Shown here one piece after another: positions 26,202-35,035 of a stretch of 64,000 nt of DNA. Source of the stretch: CAZZCU01 sp964652825 (GTDB taxonomy: Bacteria > Bdellovibrionota_B > Oligoflexia > Oligoflexales > CAZZCU01); the NCBI GenBank assembly GCA_964652825.1, contig CAZZCU010000007.1, positions 1 through 64,000 on the forward strand, read 5' to 3'. The position numbers and the translations under genes were made by a program. Under the pieces are notes generated by a model, which was given only the letters and a program-made list of their open reading frames with translations, did no database searches and was not told the DNA's origin. Position 1 is the stretch's first letter, and each line of letters opens with the position of its first letter.

Positions 26202-26992
26202 TATTCGCGACCCAGATTCTGTTTTTGGAAGATCACATCAGCAAATTGACGCTGCTTGGTATTCTTGAACACCAAGGTGGTCACATGGCTCTTATCCAGT
26301 GCATCAACGATAATAAATTTGTTCGGCCGCATAACGCCAAACAATGATTTGTAATCATCAAAATAACTCTCGCGCACAATTTTGCCAGTCATGGTTTTAT
26401 ACAGCATCCGCAGTGGGCGGTTGTTTTCCTTATCGATCCAATACTCAATCTTATCGTAAGTAACCGGACGGTCTTTAATCGCCGTCAGATCGAGAACATG
26501 CGCCGCCCGTTTTTCGTAAGTGTCCGCGCGCAAGTACTCGGCCGTGTAATTACCGACAAAATTCAAACGCGTCACATCACCATAGGCGGCATTGCCGGCC
26601 AGTTTTTGTCGCGGTGACACCCGGACCGGCTTAGCGGTCGTTGGAATATAAATCCACATATCGTTGTCAACAAAAAGCACGCGGGTCCCGACATCAACGG
26701 CCGGCTCCATAAACTTCACCAAGGCTTTATCGCGGCCCTTACAATAGGTCTCATAACGACTTTTGGTGGTTTTGCCTTTGACCTGGTCTTCGAGAAAAAC
26801 ATCCGTTGCATAGGTCTCGGACGGGTTACGAATATGCTCGGCAGCGGCCATTAACTTATTGGCATCAGGCGTAGCCGCGACTTTCTCAGCCTGTGCAGGC
26901 TTGGTTTTTCCAGCCTGAGCATTAACCGCGACCGGCAAAACCAGGCACAGCAAACCCGCAAGCAAATGCGTCGAAAAATTAAAATGTCGCAT
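26201..26992 (-). CDS. LolA-like outer-membrane lipoprotein-sorting family protein
   Basis: A protein of 263 residues. The ATG chosen has AAGGGAG upstream and opens a signal peptide (HLLAGLLCLVLPVAVNAQ). The mature part shows the half-barrel pattern of PF17131 proteins: RVLFVDNDMWIYIPTTAKPVRVS, KIEYWIDKENNRPLRMLY in short strands, and a SYFDDYKSLFGVMRPNKF block. Such proteins ferry a lipid-like cargo across the periplasm between an ABC transporter (LolCDE/MacB type) and an outer-membrane partner. Operon neighbours fit that route. Confidence 0.8.
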   Translation of the reverse strand: MRHFNFSTHLLAGLLCLVLPVAVNAQAGKTKPAQAEKVAATPDANKLMAAAEHIRNPSETYATDVFLEDQVKGKTTKSRYETYCKGRDKALVKFMEPAVDVGTRVLFVDNDMWIYIPTTAKPVRVSPRQKLAGNAAYGDVTRLNFVGNYTAEYLRADTYEKRAAHVLDLTAIKDRPVTYDKIEYWIDKENNRPLRMLYKTMTGKIVRESYFDDYKSLFGVMRPNKFIIVDALDKSHVTTLVFKNTKQRQFADVIFQKQNLGRE

Positions 26993-27002
26993 GGGACTCC
27001 CT

Positions 27003-27704
27003 TTATAGCGACGGCACAACGACACCGTCGCGTATATAAATACTGCGTTTAGTCATGGTCGCAACAGCTTTATCATGCGTGGCGACAATGATGGTCGTGC
27101 CGCTCTTCTCCTGCAGCTGCACCATCAATTCCATAATCTGCTGGGCATTACGTGAATCTAAATTCGCGGTCGGCTCGTCCGCTAAAATAACATGCGGATT
27201 TTTTACCAACGCACGCGCGATCGCCACTCGCTGGCGCTGACCGCCACTGAGCTCAGCAGGCTTATGTTTCATGAATTTATCCAGACCAACTTCGCGCAGC
27301 ATGCTGATAGCACGCTCACGAATCTCACGATGCGACAATTCACGCGCCAGAAACAAAGGATACTCGACATTTTCCAGTGCCGACAACACCGGAACCAGAT
27401 TGTAGTTTTGAAAAATAAAACCGACGCTACGGCGACGAAGCAACGTTAAGTGTTCTTCATCAGCATGATCGAGAAGTTGGCCTTCAAAGATCAGCGAGCC
27501 TGCCGACGGCTGCTCAATCAAGCCAAGCACATTCAACAGCGTGGATTTGCCGCTTCCGGACGAACCCTGAAGCGCAACGAATTCGCCGCGAGCAATCTGC
27601 AACTGAATGCCTCGTAGAGCCTGCAACGTCACTTTGCCAACGACGAAATCTTTACGGACATCATTAAGTTCAAACAATGCTTGTTGCTGTCGTTGATCAG
27701 ACAT
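27003..27704 (-). CDS. LolD/MacB-type ABC transporter ATPase
   Basis: An ATPase of 233 residues with Walker A GSSGSGKST, Q-loop FIFQNYNLVP, signature LSGGQRQRVAIARAL, Walker B VILADEPTANLD and switch VATHD. The sequence is of the LolD/FtsE/MacB type, which powers mechanotransmission rather than import. The permease stop overlaps its start by 8 bases. Follows the FtsX-type permease and precedes the LolA-like gene. Confidence 0.9.
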   Translation of the reverse strand: MSDQRQQQALFELNDVRKDFVVGKVTLQALRGIQLQIARGEFVALQGSSGSGKSTLLNVLGLIEQPSAGSLIFEGQLLDHADEEHLTLLRRRSVGFIFQNYNLVPVLSALENVEYPLFLARELSHREIRERAISMLREVGLDKFMKHKPAELSGGQRQRVAIARALVKNPHVILADEPTANLDSRNAQQIMELMVQLQEKSGTTIIVATHDKAVATMTKRSIYIRDGVVVPSL

Positions 27705-28941
27705 TCCGCCCCAAAGCCTCTACGATATTAATACGCGCCATTTTTATCGCCGGGAAAATACCAGCACCACCGGCAATAGCGATAACCATCGCCAACGTTC
27801 CCGGAATCGAGTCCCAGGGAATCAACAGTTTTGCATGAAAAGGAATCGACATCAGTGGCGGCGGCGGCATGACGATACCATCACGCAACGCGATGGTGAT
27901 TGCGAGAATCGCGATCGCCAAGCCGATCAACCCGCCAATCGCTGACTGTACGAGAGACTCGACGAAAATCATCATGCAAATCTCGGTACGCTTGGTGCCC
28001 ATGGCCCGCAACGTACCAAATTCACCAAGACGCTCCAGCAAACTCATCAAAAATACGTTTAAAATACTGATGGCGGCGACCAACATAACAATTATCTTCA
28101 CCACCGCCATTTGCTTGGTCAACCAGCCCATGGTGTTGTCAAAAAATGTCGCCAATTTACGCCAATGCCAAACTTCAAGATCAGGAAATTTTTCCTGAAT
28201 CAGTCTTTCCAACGGCGCAATCAACGGCACTTCATTTTCGACGGGAAAACCGATCATAATTTGCGGCGAACCACTGACTCTCAGCAGGCGTTCCGAGGTC
28301 TCGTTGTTGATATAAAACATCCCGGCGTCCATCTCCGTCACCCCGGTTTTAAAAGTACCGATGACGGTCAAATCAGCAGCATTGATGGAGCCGCTGGCGG
28401 TGGTCACCAGCAGGGTGACGGTGTCATCAACTTTCAGCCCCAGACGACGCGCCAATTCATAACCAACGGAGATACTATCGACTTCGCCATCCGCCAGATG
28501 CTTGCCTTCATGCACCTGATTCAGAGTCAGAAACTTACGTTCTTCGGCGGCGTCCCCCGCCAACGCACGACCACCCAGTGAGCGATCGTTAAAATTGAGC
28601 AAGCCATAGAAGCTCTGGCGACGGGAATAAAATACCAACGGGCCAAACTCCGCTTCGATGGCGGCACGAATATCGGCGTGATTATCGATCTGATATCCAT
28701 ACGGATCATCACCGGAACGGTCACGAAAGCCTTTTTTGAAAATTTGAAAATGACCAAATTCAGAAGTGATGACGTTTTTGCGAAACGTACGCTGCACACC
28801 ATCAATGAACGACTGAAAAACAATGATGGCTGAGGTCGCCGCGGCAATTGCCAATAAGCTGATCATCGTTCGCCGCGGCGAACGCATTAAATTGCGGAAT
28901 GCGCACGAAAGAAGGAATTTAATCCATAATAACTGGGCCAT
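27697..28941 (-). CDS. LolC/E-type (FtsX family) ABC permease
   Basis: A protein of 414 residues with the four-helix FtsX/MacB plan: an N-terminal helix (RTMISLLAIAAATSAIIVFQ), a periplasmic MacB-like domain of about 220 residues (VTLLVTTASGSINAADL, DAGMFYINNE), then three C-terminal helices including IIVMLVAAISILNVFLMSL and the LGEFGTLRAMGTKR linker typical of the family. With the ATPase it would extract a hydrophobic cargo from the inner membrane. First gene of the operon; promoter seen just upstream. Confidence 0.88.
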   Translation of the reverse strand: MAQLLWIKFLLSCAFRNLMRSPRRTMISLLAIAAATSAIIVFQSFIDGVQRTFRKNVITSEFGHFQIFKKGFRDRSGDDPYGYQIDNHADIRAAIEAEFGPLVFYSRRQSFYGLLNFNDRSLGGRALAGDAAEERKFLTLNQVHEGKHLADGEVDSISVGYELARRLGLKVDDTVTLLVTTASGSINAADLTVIGTFKTGVTEMDAGMFYINNETSERLLRVSGSPQIMIGFPVENEVPLIAPLERLIQEKFPDLEVWHWRKLATFFDNTMGWLTKQMAVVKIIVMLVAAISILNVFLMSLLERLGEFGTLRAMGTKRTEICMMIFVESLVQSAIGGLIGLAIAILAITIALRDGIVMPPPPLMSIPFHAKLLIPWDSIPGTLAMVIAIAGGAGIFPAIKMARINIVEALGRNV

Positions 28942-28977
28942 TATCTATCCTAAAAATCCAAGACAGGTTTGGCCGAT

Positions 28978-29005
28978 ACTATAACAGATCAGGCGTAAGT
29001 CACAA
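28978..29005 (-). promoter_or_regulatory. Promoter of the LolCDE-like operon
   Basis: On the minus strand TTGTGA, a 16-base spacer and TATAGT lie about 37 bases before the permease ATG. The -10 matches consensus at five of six positions. Confidence 0.5.
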
Positions 29006-29034
29006 TTATGAATTACAAAAGGCGGGATTATGCA

Positions 29035-30249
29035 TTAGTCGCGGATAAGATTAGTTTGCGGCGTTTCAGCAGCAAACAACACGCAGTCTTTGGCAAAACG
29101 TGCGAACATCTGCCGCAGTTTATTCACGGTATAATCGATTTCTTCGGTGGTATTAAAGCGACCTATACCAAAACGCAACGTCGCGGTGGCAGCTTCATCG
29201 CTTAAACCGATTGCTTTCAAGACATAGGAGACTTTGCTGCCGGCGGCGGAACACGCCGATGTCGACGACACAGCGATATCACGCATGCTAACGGCCATAA
29301 GCTCGGGATCGATTCCTTGGAACGTAAGACTCAGATTACCGGCCAAACGTTGTTCGGGATGACCATTCACATGACAGGGCAACCCGGCGCGCTGGACGCC
29401 GGACCATAGCTGTTCACGCAATTGAAAAATGTGATCGTTACCCAATTCCTCTTTGCTGCAAACACACGCCTGACCAAAACCAACGACCAAATGCGCGGCG
29501 ACGGTACCGGAGCGCACGCCCCCCTCCTGACCACCGCCATGAATCTGCGTCATCAATACCGGTGCTTCACCCGTGCTTTTGCGCACATACAAAGCACCGA
29601 TACCTTTGGGGCCATACATCTTGTGTGCGCTCAGGGACATCATACCGATATTCCACGCAGCGACATCGACTGGAAATTTGCCGGCGGCCTGCACCGCATC
29701 CACGTGCAGCATAATACCGGCATCGAAGGCCACGGCGCCGATTTCTTCGATGGGCATGATCGTACCGATTTCGTTATTGGCACCCATGATACTGATTAAT
29801 ACCGTGCGTTCAGTCGTGCCTTCGCCGCCGCGACGTATCGCGCGACGCACCTGATCGGCATGCACCATGCCATAACGATCAACGGGCAAATACGTTACGT
29901 CAAAACCCATCGATTCCAGGCAACGACAGGTATCCAACACGGATTTGTGTTCGATCGTCGAGGTGATGATGTGTTTACCCAAATGCTGATTAGCCAGGAC
30001 ATAACCCTTGATCGCCAGATTATTGCTTTCGGTGGCGCCACTGGTGAAAATGATGTCTTCGGGAACGGAACCAATGAGATCCGCAACCTGACCACGGGCA
30101 ATAGCGACTGCTTTGCGCGCCTCGCGCCCAAAGCAATGCGTGCTGGCGATATTACCGTAACATTCGGTGAGATACGGCAACATAGCGTCAACGACGCGCT
30201 GATCTACCGGTGTGGTAGCGTGATTATCCAAGTAAATGGGTTTTCGCAT
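29035..30249 (-). CDS. iscS: Cysteine desulfurase
   Basis: A PLP enzyme of 404 residues. It starts with the characteristic YLDNHATTPVD; the PLP Lys is in SAHKMYGPKG; TSGATESNN and the substrate His/Asp strand (MLHVDAVQAAGKF) are present. The active Cys lies in the class I loop SSTSACSAAGSKVSYVL. It supplies sulfur for Fe-S clusters and tRNA thiolation. No iscU, iscA or regulator gene is adjacent, which is unusual. A consensus-like promoter lies so close to the ATG that the mRNA may be leaderless. Confidence 0.92.
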   Translation of the reverse strand: MRKPIYLDNHATTPVDQRVVDAMLPYLTECYGNIASTHCFGREARKAVAIARGQVADLIGSVPEDIIFTSGATESNNLAIKGYVLANQHLGKHIITSTIEHKSVLDTCRCLESMGFDVTYLPVDRYGMVHADQVRRAIRRGGEGTTERTVLISIMGANNEIGTIMPIEEIGAVAFDAGIMLHVDAVQAAGKFPVDVAAWNIGMMSLSAHKMYGPKGIGALYVRKSTGEAPVLMTQIHGGGQEGGVRSGTVAAHLVVGFGQACVCSKEELGNDHIFQLREQLWSGVQRAGLPCHVNGHPEQRLAGNLSLTFQGIDPELMAVSMRDIAVSSTSACSAAGSKVSYVLKAIGLSDEAATATLRFGIGRFNTTEEIDYTVNKLRQMFARFAKDCVLFAAETPQTNLIRD

Positions 30250-30255
30250 GTAATG

Positions 30256-30284
30256 AGTATACGAAAACCGTCAACTTGGCTCAA
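30256..30284 (-). promoter_or_regulatory. Promoter of iscS with possible leaderless start
   Basis: Minus strand: TTGAGC, a 17-base spacer and TATACT. Only 6 bases separate the -10 hexamer from the iscS ATG, so the predicted transcription start falls on the A of the start codon. No Shine-Dalgarno sequence is present. Confidence 0.5.
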
Positions 30285-30293
30285 GACTTGATT

Positions 30294-30764
30294 TTAATGA
30301 TGATGTCCGCCCGGATCATGCGCATGGCCGTGCATGACTTCGTCGTTAGTCGCAGGGCGAATTCCCACCATATCGACAGCAAATTTCAGGTCTTTGCCGG
30401 CCAAAGGATGATTTCCGTCCAGCGTCACATGCGTCGTGGAGACCGCTACGACTGTCAGAATTTGCGGCTCGTCTTCTGAACCACCCTGAAAAACATCGCC
30501 AACTTCAATATCCGCATGTGGAATATCATCGCGAGCTACTTCCACAATCAGTTGTTCGTCACGTACGCCGTAAGCATCCGCAGCTTTGACATGAATATCT
30601 TTTTTCTCGCCGACTTTCAGATCCGTGATCTGCGATTCCAGACCAATGATGATCTGACCAGCGCCTTCGAGAAAACTTAATGGCTCACTCTCAGCGGAGG
30701 AATCCAAAATCTCACCGGTTTTATCAGTTACCGTGTAATGAAATGTAAACACTCGCTTATCCAT
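30294..30764 (-). CDS. slyD: SlyD-type FKBP peptidyl-prolyl isomerase
   Basis: A protein of 156 residues with the SlyD layout: an FKBP half (FTFHYTVTDKTGEILDSS, PLSFLEGAGQIIIGLE), an inserted IF chaperone flap (about 70-125, AADAYGVRDEQLIVEVARDD), then the returning FKBP strand (DGNHPLAGKDLKFAVDMVGI). The C-terminus is His-rich (HGHAHDPGGHHH), as in metal-binding SlyD proteins that deliver nickel. Cytoplasmic folding helper. Strong AAGGAGG ribosome-binding site. Confidence 0.92.
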   Translation of the reverse strand: MDKRVFTFHYTVTDKTGEILDSSAESEPLSFLEGAGQIIIGLESQITDLKVGEKKDIHVKAADAYGVRDEQLIVEVARDDIPHADIEVGDVFQGGSEDEPQILTVVAVSTTHVTLDGNHPLAGKDLKFAVDMVGIRPATNDEVMHGHAHDPGGHHH

Positions 30765-30859
30765 AAATTCCTCCTTACGTGACGGCAGCTTAACATGATG
30801 ATTGGCGTTATTGAATAATTAATATTGTATAATTAAATAATTCTCGAAAGCCGAATAAC

Positions 30860-31534
30860 TCAACCCCCGAAAACATTCCAGCTCAACGGCTTTGGAGCAT
30901 CAACACCGATAACCTGACGTTGAACGGGATGCTCAAATTCAAGACGCGCCGCATGCAGAGCAATACCGGCACTAAAAGTCACCGACGAACCATACTGCGC
31001 GTCACCAATAATCGGCAAACCACGCGCGGCGAGTTGCACGCGAATCTGATGACTACGTCCGGTGCGCGGTCGCACTTCGACAATGGTAGCGGCAGCGAGA
31101 TGTTGCAACGCACGATAATCCAGGAGACATTCTTTGGCTTCCGGCTCGTCGGCACTACCGACACGAACTTTTCCCAGTGTCTCGTCTTTCACCAGATAAT
31201 CCTGACAATGCACGACATCGTCACCAGCAACATGACCACTGACCGCCGCGTGATAAATCTTAACAACACGACGCTCGCGAAATTGTTCCGACAGGCGCGC
31301 GGCGGCTTTACTGCTGGCCGCGAACATCACCGCTCCCGAGACCGGATAATCCAAAAAGTGCACCGGCACGAGATAACCTTTGCGACCCTCGGCTTGTTTG
31401 GCCATGACGTGCGCGCGCACCTGATCCAACAATGCTACCGTGCCAGGACGATTGGCGACCGTTAACAAACCACTTGGTTTGTTCGCCACCACCACATGCT
31501 TATCTTCAAAAAGTATTTCCAGTTGAGGAATCAA
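30860..31534 (-). CDS. RluA-family pseudouridine synthase
   Basis: A protein of 224 residues. The catalytic block reads VHFLDYPVSGAVMFA: the Asp is kept, while the usual HRLD is HFLD. Further family motifs are RPRTGRSHQIRVQLAARGLPIIGD and LHAARLEFEHP. No S4 domain is present. It converts uridine to pseudouridine in rRNA or tRNA; the exact target cannot be told. The start is TTG within the stop of the adenine deaminase gene (TTGA overlap), implying coupled translation; no better start is present before the first motif. Confidence 0.85.
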   Translation of the reverse strand: MIPQLEILFEDKHVVVANKPSGLLTVANRPGTVALLDQVRAHVMAKQAEGRKGYLVPVHFLDYPVSGAVMFAASSKAAARLSEQFRERRVVKIYHAAVSGHVAGDDVVHCQDYLVKDETLGKVRVGSADEPEAKECLLDYRALQHLAAATIVEVRPRTGRSHQIRVQLAARGLPIIGDAQYGSSVTFSAGIALHAARLEFEHPVQRQVIGVDAPKPLSWNVFGG

Positions 31535-33339
31535 GATGACACAACCGGCACAAGTTTGAACTGCGTGACATCAACCAAGCCGCGATCAGTGATCTTGAGT
31601 GCTGGAATCACCGGTAAAGCCAAAAACGACAGTGTTAAAAACGGTTCGTGCAAAGTACAGCCAAGCTCACGAGTCAAAGCCTTGAGTTTGAGCAGACTAG
31701 TCTTGACAACTTCTGGATCAACATCGGTCATCAAACCACCGATCGGCAGGCGTAACGACTCGATTTGGTGCTGCGCGCCGACCACCACGATCCCGCCGTC
31801 TATATCGCGCAGAGCATTGACCGCAGTCGCCATGGCCGCATCATTCGCACCAACCACGATAACGTTATGGGAATCGTGATTAATGGAGGTTGCAATCGCG
31901 CCAACACGCAAACCAAAACCTTTGACGAAAGCGACGCTGCGGCGGCCACTACCATGATGACGTTCGAGCACGGCAATTTTCAAAACATCCTGTTCAACAC
32001 TTGCGAGTACGCTACCAGCATTTACCGCCAGCGTTGCTGATAAAGGGTCGGTCAAAATCTGACCGGGCCTGACCCCGATCACGCGGGCTTGCACACTCGC
32101 GGCCACAACAGCGGGCGCCGCGACCTGAAAATCACGCGGCTGACTCGCAGGTAAATGCAAATTTTTGCGCGCAGCACCAGTTGTATGCCCGGACATAGCC
32201 GCGGCGGTTTTTGCCAGCTCGGCAGCATCAACTTGAACACCGCTTTTATAGACAGCGTCGATCGCCAGCCCCGAGGTCCAGTCATCACCTTGACGTGGCC
32301 GTACCAAACAAATATCAGCCTGATAGCCAGGCGCGATAGCACCGCGATCATTTAAGCCGTAAGCACGCGCGGTGGCAAAACTGGCGGCGCGAAAAATAGC
32401 GGCGGGCGCCTGGCCAGAGCGCAACGCCATATCCACGATGAAGCTGATGTGACCTTCGGCGGCGATATCAGCGGGATTACGATCATCGGAACACAAGCCA
32501 ACCACCGCCGAGGAGTACTCGTCCACTAATGGTAACAATACACGTGCGTCTTTGGCGCAAGAGCCTTCGCGGATCAACACGTGAATGCCCTTGCGTAATT
32601 TCTCGCGCGCCTCATCGAGCGTCGTCGACTCATGACAACTATGAATACCCGCGACTCCGTATGCGTTCAGGTCCTTACCGGATAAACCCGGACAATGACC
32701 GTCACGCCGCAGATTTTTATAGGCATCCACTTTCGCCAGCACTTCGTCATCGCCAAACAACAAGCCCGGAAAATTCATCATCTCGGCCAGTCCCAGAACA
32801 CGCGGATGCTCGCGAAACTCAGCAATATCAGTGGCACGCAGAACGGCGCCGCTGGTCTCAAGCTGCAATTCCGGCGAGGTGGACGGCACGCAGCTGGGAA
32901 CCATGACAAAAATATCGAGCTGTAAAGCCTCCGACGACCGCAGTGCCCAACGGATGCCTTCAACACCCCAGACGTTGGCGATTTCGTGCGGGTCCCAGAT
33001 CGCCGATGTTGTTCCGCACGGCAACACCGCCTGCTGAAAACGCACCGGTGTCATCAACGAACTTTCAATATGCGTATGCGCATCGATAAAACCAGGGACC
33101 AGATACGCGCCGCGCGCATCAACAATCGTTTTCGCCTCGTAATGCTCCATCGTGCCGACGATCTGACCGCCAAAGATGGCAACATCCCCGCTGAGAAAAC
33201 TGCCGGAAAAAACATCGAGAAATCTGGCGTTACGAATAACGACGTCAGCGCGTGTCTCGCCGCGCGCGGCTTTGATAGCCGCGTGCAGATGCTTGGGATC
33301 GCTATATGCGGCTTTGCTAATACCGCTTTGATCGTGCAT
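31531..33339 (-). CDS. ade: Adenine deaminase
   Basis: An amidohydrolase of 602 residues that deaminates adenine to hypoxanthine. The metal motif is in VPGFIDAHTHIESS; WDPHEIANVWG and the HSCHES and SDDRNPAD segments supply further ligands. The C-terminal adenine-deaminase domain is complete (SINHDSHNVIVVG, GGIVVV). Of three possible ATG codons, the third is 8 bases from GGGAG and was chosen; the others add two or five residues. Feeds purine salvage together with guaB and guaA further right. Divergent from proS. Confidence 0.92.
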   Translation of the reverse strand: MHDQSGISKAAYSDPKHLHAAIKAARGETRADVVIRNARFLDVFSGSFLSGDVAIFGGQIVGTMEHYEAKTIVDARGAYLVPGFIDAHTHIESSLMTPVRFQQAVLPCGTTSAIWDPHEIANVWGVEGIRWALRSSEALQLDIFVMVPSCVPSTSPELQLETSGAVLRATDIAEFREHPRVLGLAEMMNFPGLLFGDDEVLAKVDAYKNLRRDGHCPGLSGKDLNAYGVAGIHSCHESTTLDEAREKLRKGIHVLIREGSCAKDARVLLPLVDEYSSAVVGLCSDDRNPADIAAEGHISFIVDMALRSGQAPAAIFRAASFATARAYGLNDRGAIAPGYQADICLVRPRQGDDWTSGLAIDAVYKSGVQVDAAELAKTAAAMSGHTTGAARKNLHLPASQPRDFQVAAPAVVAASVQARVIGVRPGQILTDPLSATLAVNAGSVLASVEQDVLKIAVLERHHGSGRRSVAFVKGFGLRVGAIATSINHDSHNVIVVGANDAAMATAVNALRDIDGGIVVVGAQHQIESLRLPIGGLMTDVDPEVVKTSLLKLKALTRELGCTLHEPFLTLSFLALPVIPALKITDRGLVDVTQFKLVPVVSS

Positions 33340-33421
33340 ATTCATGTCTCCCAACTAGCGCAGACCATTCCCCGCTGGTAATGTAACTTAATTGGACTGA
33401 GATTTTTAGCAGGAAACGCCC

Positions 33422-34945
33422 ATGGCCGACGCAAAAAAACAAACCGCAATCACGCCGACCCGTTCTGAAAACTATCCTGAGTGGTACCAGCAGGTAATCC
33501 GCGCCGCGGAATTGGCGGAGAACTCCCCTACTCGTGGCTGCATGGTGATTCGCCCATGGGGTTTCGCCATCTGGGAAAATATCCAAAAGCATCTGGATCG
33601 AATGTTCAAGGAAACCGGGCATGTGAATGCTTATTTTCCGCTGTTGATTCCGTTGAGTTTTCTCGAACAAGAGGCAAAGCACGTCGAAGGATTTGCCAAG
33701 GAATGCGCTGTTGTCACCCACCATCGCCTGGAACAAAGCAGCGACGGCAAGTTGATTCCCAAAGGCGAATTGGAAGAACCGTTCATTATTCGTCCGACCA
33801 GCGAAACCATTATCGGCGCGATGTATGCCAAGTGGGTGAATTCGTATCGCGATCTGCCGATTTTAATCAACCAGTGGGCCAACGTCTTTCGCTGGGAAAT
33901 GCGAACGCGGCTTTTTCTGCGTACCGCTGAGTTTCTTTGGCAAGAAGGTCACACCTGTCATGCAACCGCCAAGGAAGCCGAAGAAGAAACTCTGAAAATG
34001 CTCGACGTCTACGCCACGTTTTGTCGTGATTACATGGCCATGCCGGTCATCAAAGGCGAAAAAACCGCTGACGAACGCTTTCCAGGCGCCGTAAATACCT
34101 ATGCTGTCGAAGCGATGATGCAGGATCGCAAGGCGCTGCAAGCAGGTACCTCACACTTTCTTGGGCAGAATTTTTCCAGAGCCCAGCAGATTAAATTTCT
34201 CGATGCGCAAAGTACGGAACAATACGCTTGGACGACATCGTGGGGTGTGTCCACGCGATTGATCGGCGGCCTCATCATGACGCATAGCGATGATGACGGC
34301 CTGGTGTTGCCGCCACGTCTGGCGCCGGCGCATGCGGTGATCCTACCGATCTATCGCAACGATGATGAACGTAATCAGGTGCTGGCGTTTTGTCAGACTC
34401 TGGCCAAACGTCTGCGCGAGCAAAAATACTGCGATGAAGCTGTACGAGTTATTGTTGACGATCGCGATCTTCGTGGCGGCGAGAAAATCTGGCAGCATGT
34501 TAAGAAAGGCGTACCACTACGCATCGAGATCGGTCCGCGCGATATTACCGCAAATGCAGCTATGGTCGCCCGGCGTGATCAGGAACCAAAAGCCAAGCAA
34601 AGCCTGCCGATCGATCAACTGGTTGCCGACACAACGCGGATACTTCAGGAAATTCAAGATGGCCTGCTGCGCAAAGCGACGGCGTTTCGCGACGCCAATA
34701 TTCAATCCATCACCTCGCTGGCCGAGCTGGAAGCATTTTTTGCCGGTGATGAGGAAAAAACCATGGTCGGACAAACCGGATTTGCTCTGTGTCATTGGCA
34801 TCCGGACGCCGACACGCAAGCGATTATGAAACGCTTGAAAATTTCGGCGCGCTGCATACCGATGGAGCTCGAAAAACGATCGGGCAGTTGCATTTTCAGC
34901 GGAAAAGCCACGGATATCCAAGTGATTTTTGCCCGTTCTTATTGA
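33422..34945 (+). CDS. proS: Prolyl-tRNA synthetase, archaeal/eukaryal type
   Basis: A class II synthetase of 507 residues. RGCMVIRPWGFAIWENIQ, RPTSETIIGAMYAKW, RWEMRTRLFLRTAEFLWQEGHT and GLVLPPRLAPAHAVILP are features of the ProRS form found in archaea, eukaryotes and a minority of bacteria. It lacks the large INS editing domain of the standard bacterial enzyme and has the extra C-terminal domain ending in a Tyr (IQVIFARSY). Likely an ancient transfer fixed in the lineage. The AGGA site is near the ATG. Confidence 0.92.
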   Translation: MADAKKQTAITPTRSENYPEWYQQVIRAAELAENSPTRGCMVIRPWGFAIWENIQKHLDRMFKETGHVNAYFPLLIPLSFLEQEAKHVEGFAKECAVVTHHRLEQSSDGKLIPKGELEEPFIIRPTSETIIGAMYAKWVNSYRDLPILINQWANVFRWEMRTRLFLRTAEFLWQEGHTCHATAKEAEEETLKMLDVYATFCRDYMAMPVIKGEKTADERFPGAVNTYAVEAMMQDRKALQAGTSHFLGQNFSRAQQIKFLDAQSTEQYAWTTSWGVSTRLIGGLIMTHSDDDGLVLPPRLAPAHAVILPIYRNDDERNQVLAFCQTLAKRLREQKYCDEAVRVIVDDRDLRGGEKIWQHVKKGVPLRIEIGPRDITANAAMVARRDQEPKAKQSLPIDQLVADTTRILQEIQDGLLRKATAFRDANIQSITSLAELEAFFAGDEEKTMVGQTGFALCHWHPDADTQAIMKRLKISARCIPMELEKRSGSCIFSGKATDIQVIFARSY

Positions 34946-34952
34946 TAGTTAC

Positions 34953-34980
34953 AACTTTATGACAAACCCCTTAAAGTTTT
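34953..34980 (+). terminator. Weak terminator-like hairpin after proS
   Basis: AACTTTA, a 12-base loop, TAAAGTT and TT, 7 bases after the proS stop. An A/T-rich 7-bp stem; marginal. Confidence 0.3.
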
Positions 34981-35035
34981 GTGACAATTTTGCCGATATT
35001 GAAATTAAGCAATTTGTGTCACTAGCGGGGTTACC

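Noticed and set aside
30813..30843. A/T-rich imperfect palindrome between slyD and the RluA-type gene
   Set aside because: Pairing breaks at several positions once aligned; it is more likely simply an A/T-rich promoter region.
32529..32906. 125-residue frame opposite adenine deaminase
   Set aside because: Arg/His/Pro-rich antisense shadow of a complete, recognisable enzyme gene.
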